In this document: piece after piece, positions 61,790-64,000 of the stretch | Layout: every line of letters starts with the position of its first letter | Numbering within the stretch: the first letter of the stretch is position 1 | Source of the DNA: Gigaspora rosea | Lineage: Eukaryota > Glomeromycota > Glomeromycetes > Diversisporales > Gigasporaceae | Reading direction: 5' to 3' | Length of the DNA: 64,000 nt | NCBI GenBank assembly: GCA_003550325.1 | Contig: QKWP01001915.1 | Span: 26,044 to 90,043 of the forward strand | The notes under the pieces: model-generated | Databases searched by the model: none | What the model was told of the DNA's origin: nothing | Seen by the model: only the letters and a program-made list of their open reading frames with translations | Made by a program: the position numbers and the translations under genes

Positions 61790-62370
61790 ACGCTCAAGAC
61801 CTGATTTTTCGCAAATATGCATTATCTCACAGCCTTTGGGGCTTAGCATGCGTATTAAAACGCGCTTTGTTCTTTATGATTCTCTATTGTATTACCTGCA
61901 ATACAATCATATAGAGATGTGACCCGATCATAAATTTTATGTAAAAAAAACTGGTTTTTACATATGAACTTTATGATCTGCGTCGCATCTCTACAATCAT
62001 ATATAATTTTAAGAAAACTTGTTTATATAATTCAAAAAAAGAAGACAATTACACAGCATTTAAATGTTGTTTATTAATTCGTTCTTTTCTAGTATCTAAT
62101 TGGCTGGAAAAGTAATCAGCAAAAATTTTAGTACCGGTACAGTATTTTTACATCACAAATTGTACTACAACGTGTTTGAACACGCACTAAGCCTCAAAGT
62201 GCTGCGCGATAATGCCCGTCCAATGTTTTTGTAAAATCAAGTTTATTAAGAGCAATAATATCAATTTTAGGTTAGGTGTGACTTAACAAAAATAAATGTT
62301 TATTATAATTAGATTAATCTCATCATGAAGGTTAATTGTTGTTTCAATGCTATCATCATGTGACTTAATA
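61790..62370. repeat. Upstream module of the signal-peptide family, copy 3
   Basis: CTCAAGACCTGATTTTTCGC, ATATGCATTATCTCACAGCC, GGGGCTTAGCATGCGTATTA at 61798-61860, and an inverted core at 62165-62220 (CACTAAGCCTCAAAGTGCTG, CGATAATGCCCG). Then ATCATCATGTGACTTAATAT, as at 4093-4115. A hAT MITE is inserted in the middle (61912-61993). The LINE begins directly after the module. Confidence 0.6.
61912..61993. mobile_element. hAT MITE, 82 bp, TSD CAATCATA
   Basis: CAATCATA flanks both ends (61904-61911 and 61994-62001). Ends are TAGAGATGTGACCCGATCAT and, inverted, TAGAGATGCGACGCAGATCA. The arms continue with TAAATTTTATGT-type sequence, so the element is almost one hairpin. One of four members of this group in the window. 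Confidence 0.85.
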
Positions 62371-62408
62371 TAGTAACAAAAATTATTATAATATAAATAT
62401 AAATAATT

Positions 62409-64000
62409 TTTCAGTAGATCCTATACCTTCTCTTACTTCATCACCTTATAACAGTTCACCAACTACAAATGGCAACCCCTTAATATCTTCAAACTTTCAA
62501 CCTACTCGTGACTTACATATTAATATCGCTACCCACAATGTTAGAGGTTTTAACTCAGCTTCTAAGAGACAAATATGGCAAGATTATTGCATTAACCACG
62601 ATATTTCTATTGCTTGTATTACAGAAACCAAAATTTCACACAAAACCAAACTCTCATTTTGTAACAACAATTTGTATACATATTATTGGGCTAATGCTGA
62701 TAGTTCAATAGAAGGTGCTGCTATTATGATCCGTAACTACCTTAAGCCTCACGTTCTTATGCACCCAGGAGGCGCAGTTGCACTCGACCTTTTCTTCAAA
62801 AGCAATATCAAGTTACGAGTTATTTTTGTTTATTTATCTTCAACTGATACTATTAAAAGAAATAATACTCAGAATACTGTTATTAACTGGATTTTACAAG
62901 CTCGACAACTAAATATTCATCCTATTATTCTTGGGGACTTTAATACACAAGACAATACTATAGCTCTTCTTCTTCCAAATACAAACTTATCAACTTTCTA
63001 CATCATACAAACATGTTTGATATAGGTGCCCATTTTAACAATACACATTATACTTGGTCAAACAATCTGGCTCATAGTAGAATTGACTATATATGGACAG
63101 ATTCATTTAATATACAATTTATTCTTTCATATGATCTTGATAATAGTCAAACTAGCACTCTTAGTGATCATTCTATTCTTTTTTCTTCCTGGACATTTCC
63201 TAATGCTTATAGCAAACCCCCTCATATGCATACTAGTGTTAGTCGAAGAATATTTAACTACAAATCTATGTCAACAGACCAGTGAACAGAATTTTCAAAG
63301 TGTATTACACAGCTATTTTTGCAGCACAATATACCCCTTTCGGTAAATACTCATGAAAATATTGATACTACTTGGCACAAAATTCAACACTCTATCCTAC
63401 AAGTAGCAATCTAATTAATTCCAAACAAAATATCTCGCAAACGCAGCTATAACCATAAATATACACCACACTGTACTGCTCTTTATACTGGACTCAAAAA
63501 ACTTGGCCACCTTATTAAAAAGATTAAAAATAACCCAAATTCTTATCTTCCATATATTAACTCACATATTCTTTCTATTAGGGCAGTGTCATTAATCACC
63601 TGATTATTTTTTATCAGAGGCCTACCTCCCTCCCTCTTCTTTAATATATAAATAGTCAGGTTCTTATATATAATTTTAACTTTTTTTACCCCCTTCCCCC
63701 CTAAAAAATCACCCGATTTTTGTTACTCCCCTTAATTCCTACACTAAAGCCAATCTGGACCCTCTTTTATCACTCAATACTGCTAGTACTCAATCCTGGC
63801 TTCAACATGCCTATGAAGTCTGGAAACAAGTCTATCACGCATACCAGTTAGAATACTCTCTTCTTCTTCGACAACAAATTAATCATGCCTCTGAAAAACG
63901 TTGTAAAACCCTAACTTCCAAACCTAAACAAGCTATTAATAGCATTCTTGATCGGTACCAACCCCTATACACTTCTCGAATATTAAACTTAATAACCAAC
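62409..64000 (+). mobile_element. LINE (non-LTR retrotransposon), endonuclease part, 5'-truncated, runs off window
   Basis: The plus-strand frame begins at about 62409 (FSVDPIPSLTSSPYNSS) without ATG and reads the AP-endonuclease motifs HNVRGFNSASKRQIW, CITETKIS and PIILGDFNTQD to about 62960. The frame then changes, and the next (63013-63285) gives HYTWSNNLAHSRIDYIW and TLSDHSILF, the catalytic C-terminal motifs. Stops follow at about 63283 and 63412, then open linker sequence (KISRKRSYNHKYTPHCTALY). After an insertion at 63583-63738 it continues NLDPLLSLNTASTQSWLQHA to the window end. The reverse transcriptase would lie beyond 64000. One frameshift and at least two stops make this copy inactive. 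Confidence 0.8.
63583..63738. mobile_element. Short insertion within the LINE, about 155 bp
   Basis: LINE coding sequence stops at ...NSHILSI (about 63581) and resumes at about 63739 (NLDPLLSLN). Between them is non-coding sequence with pyrimidine tracts (CCTCCCTCCCTC, CCCCCTTCCCCCC) and loosely inverted ends (GGCAGTGTCATTAA against TTAATTCCTACACTAAAGCC). The C-tracts recall the Harbinger-like MITE. The target duplication is not resolved. Confidence 0.45.

Overview
The window looks like nuclear DNA of an arbuscular mycorrhizal fungus (Glomeromycotina, Rhizophagus-like). This is an inference from several signs: very high A+T; short introns with GTAAGT/GTATGT donors and TACTAA-type branch sites; Sel1-repeat proteins; many decaying F-box/leucine-rich-repeat genes; BED-finger hAT transposase; and dense short inverted-repeat DNA elements. 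It contains no rRNA, tRNA, CRISPR array or bacterial-style operon that I could recognise. Most coding content is small, lineage-specific and of unknown function.

Layout. 1-10.7 kb: small hypothetical genes on the minus strand (a coiled-coil gene at 0.7-0.9 kb, a truncated gene at 1.7-2.2 kb, a signal-peptide gene at 3.1-3.6 kb and a three-gene cluster at 6.7-8.3 kb), plus a plus-strand gene at 4.6 kb and an intron-containing coiled-coil gene at 9.9-10.7 kb. Foldback elements and tandem repeats lie between them. 12.3-13.6 kb: a satellite array with about 16 copies of one core. 14-16 kb: one 180-residue gene and two decayed copies of a family marked by HGTF. 16.1-24.7 kb: an 8.6 kb composite of hAT-type elements with the 8-bp duplication GACATATA at its outer ends. 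It holds a non-autonomous element with a piggyBac derivative and telomere-like repeats inside it, a three-exon hAT transposase gene, and a second short non-autonomous element.

24.7-44 kb: a decayed F-box/LRR gene, a 1.6 kb segmental duplication (29.2-30.8 and 32.4-34.0 kb), small hypothetical genes, a second cluster of the HGTF family (36.3-37.9 kb), a second copy of the signal-peptide gene (38.2-38.9 kb) and several hAT miniature elements with intact 8-bp target duplications. 44.5-49.5 kb: two divergent Sel1-repeat genes and a Sel1 pseudogene. 51.7-54.2 kb: a repeat-rich island of higher G+C. 54.4-57.3 kb: two more decayed LRR genes. 57.4-60.6 kb: tandem repeats and inverted repeats. 60.6-62.4 kb: a third, nonsense-ridden signal-peptide/coiled-coil gene with its upstream module. 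62.4 kb to the end: the endonuclease part of a LINE that runs off the window.

How it fits together: the genes do not form a visible pathway. The dominant process is duplication followed by decay, with insertion of miniature DNA transposons. The strongest signals are the composite hAT unit, a Harbinger-like miniature element whose empty site is preserved in the sister copy of a duplication, and a family of short secreted-type proteins that always carries the same upstream module.
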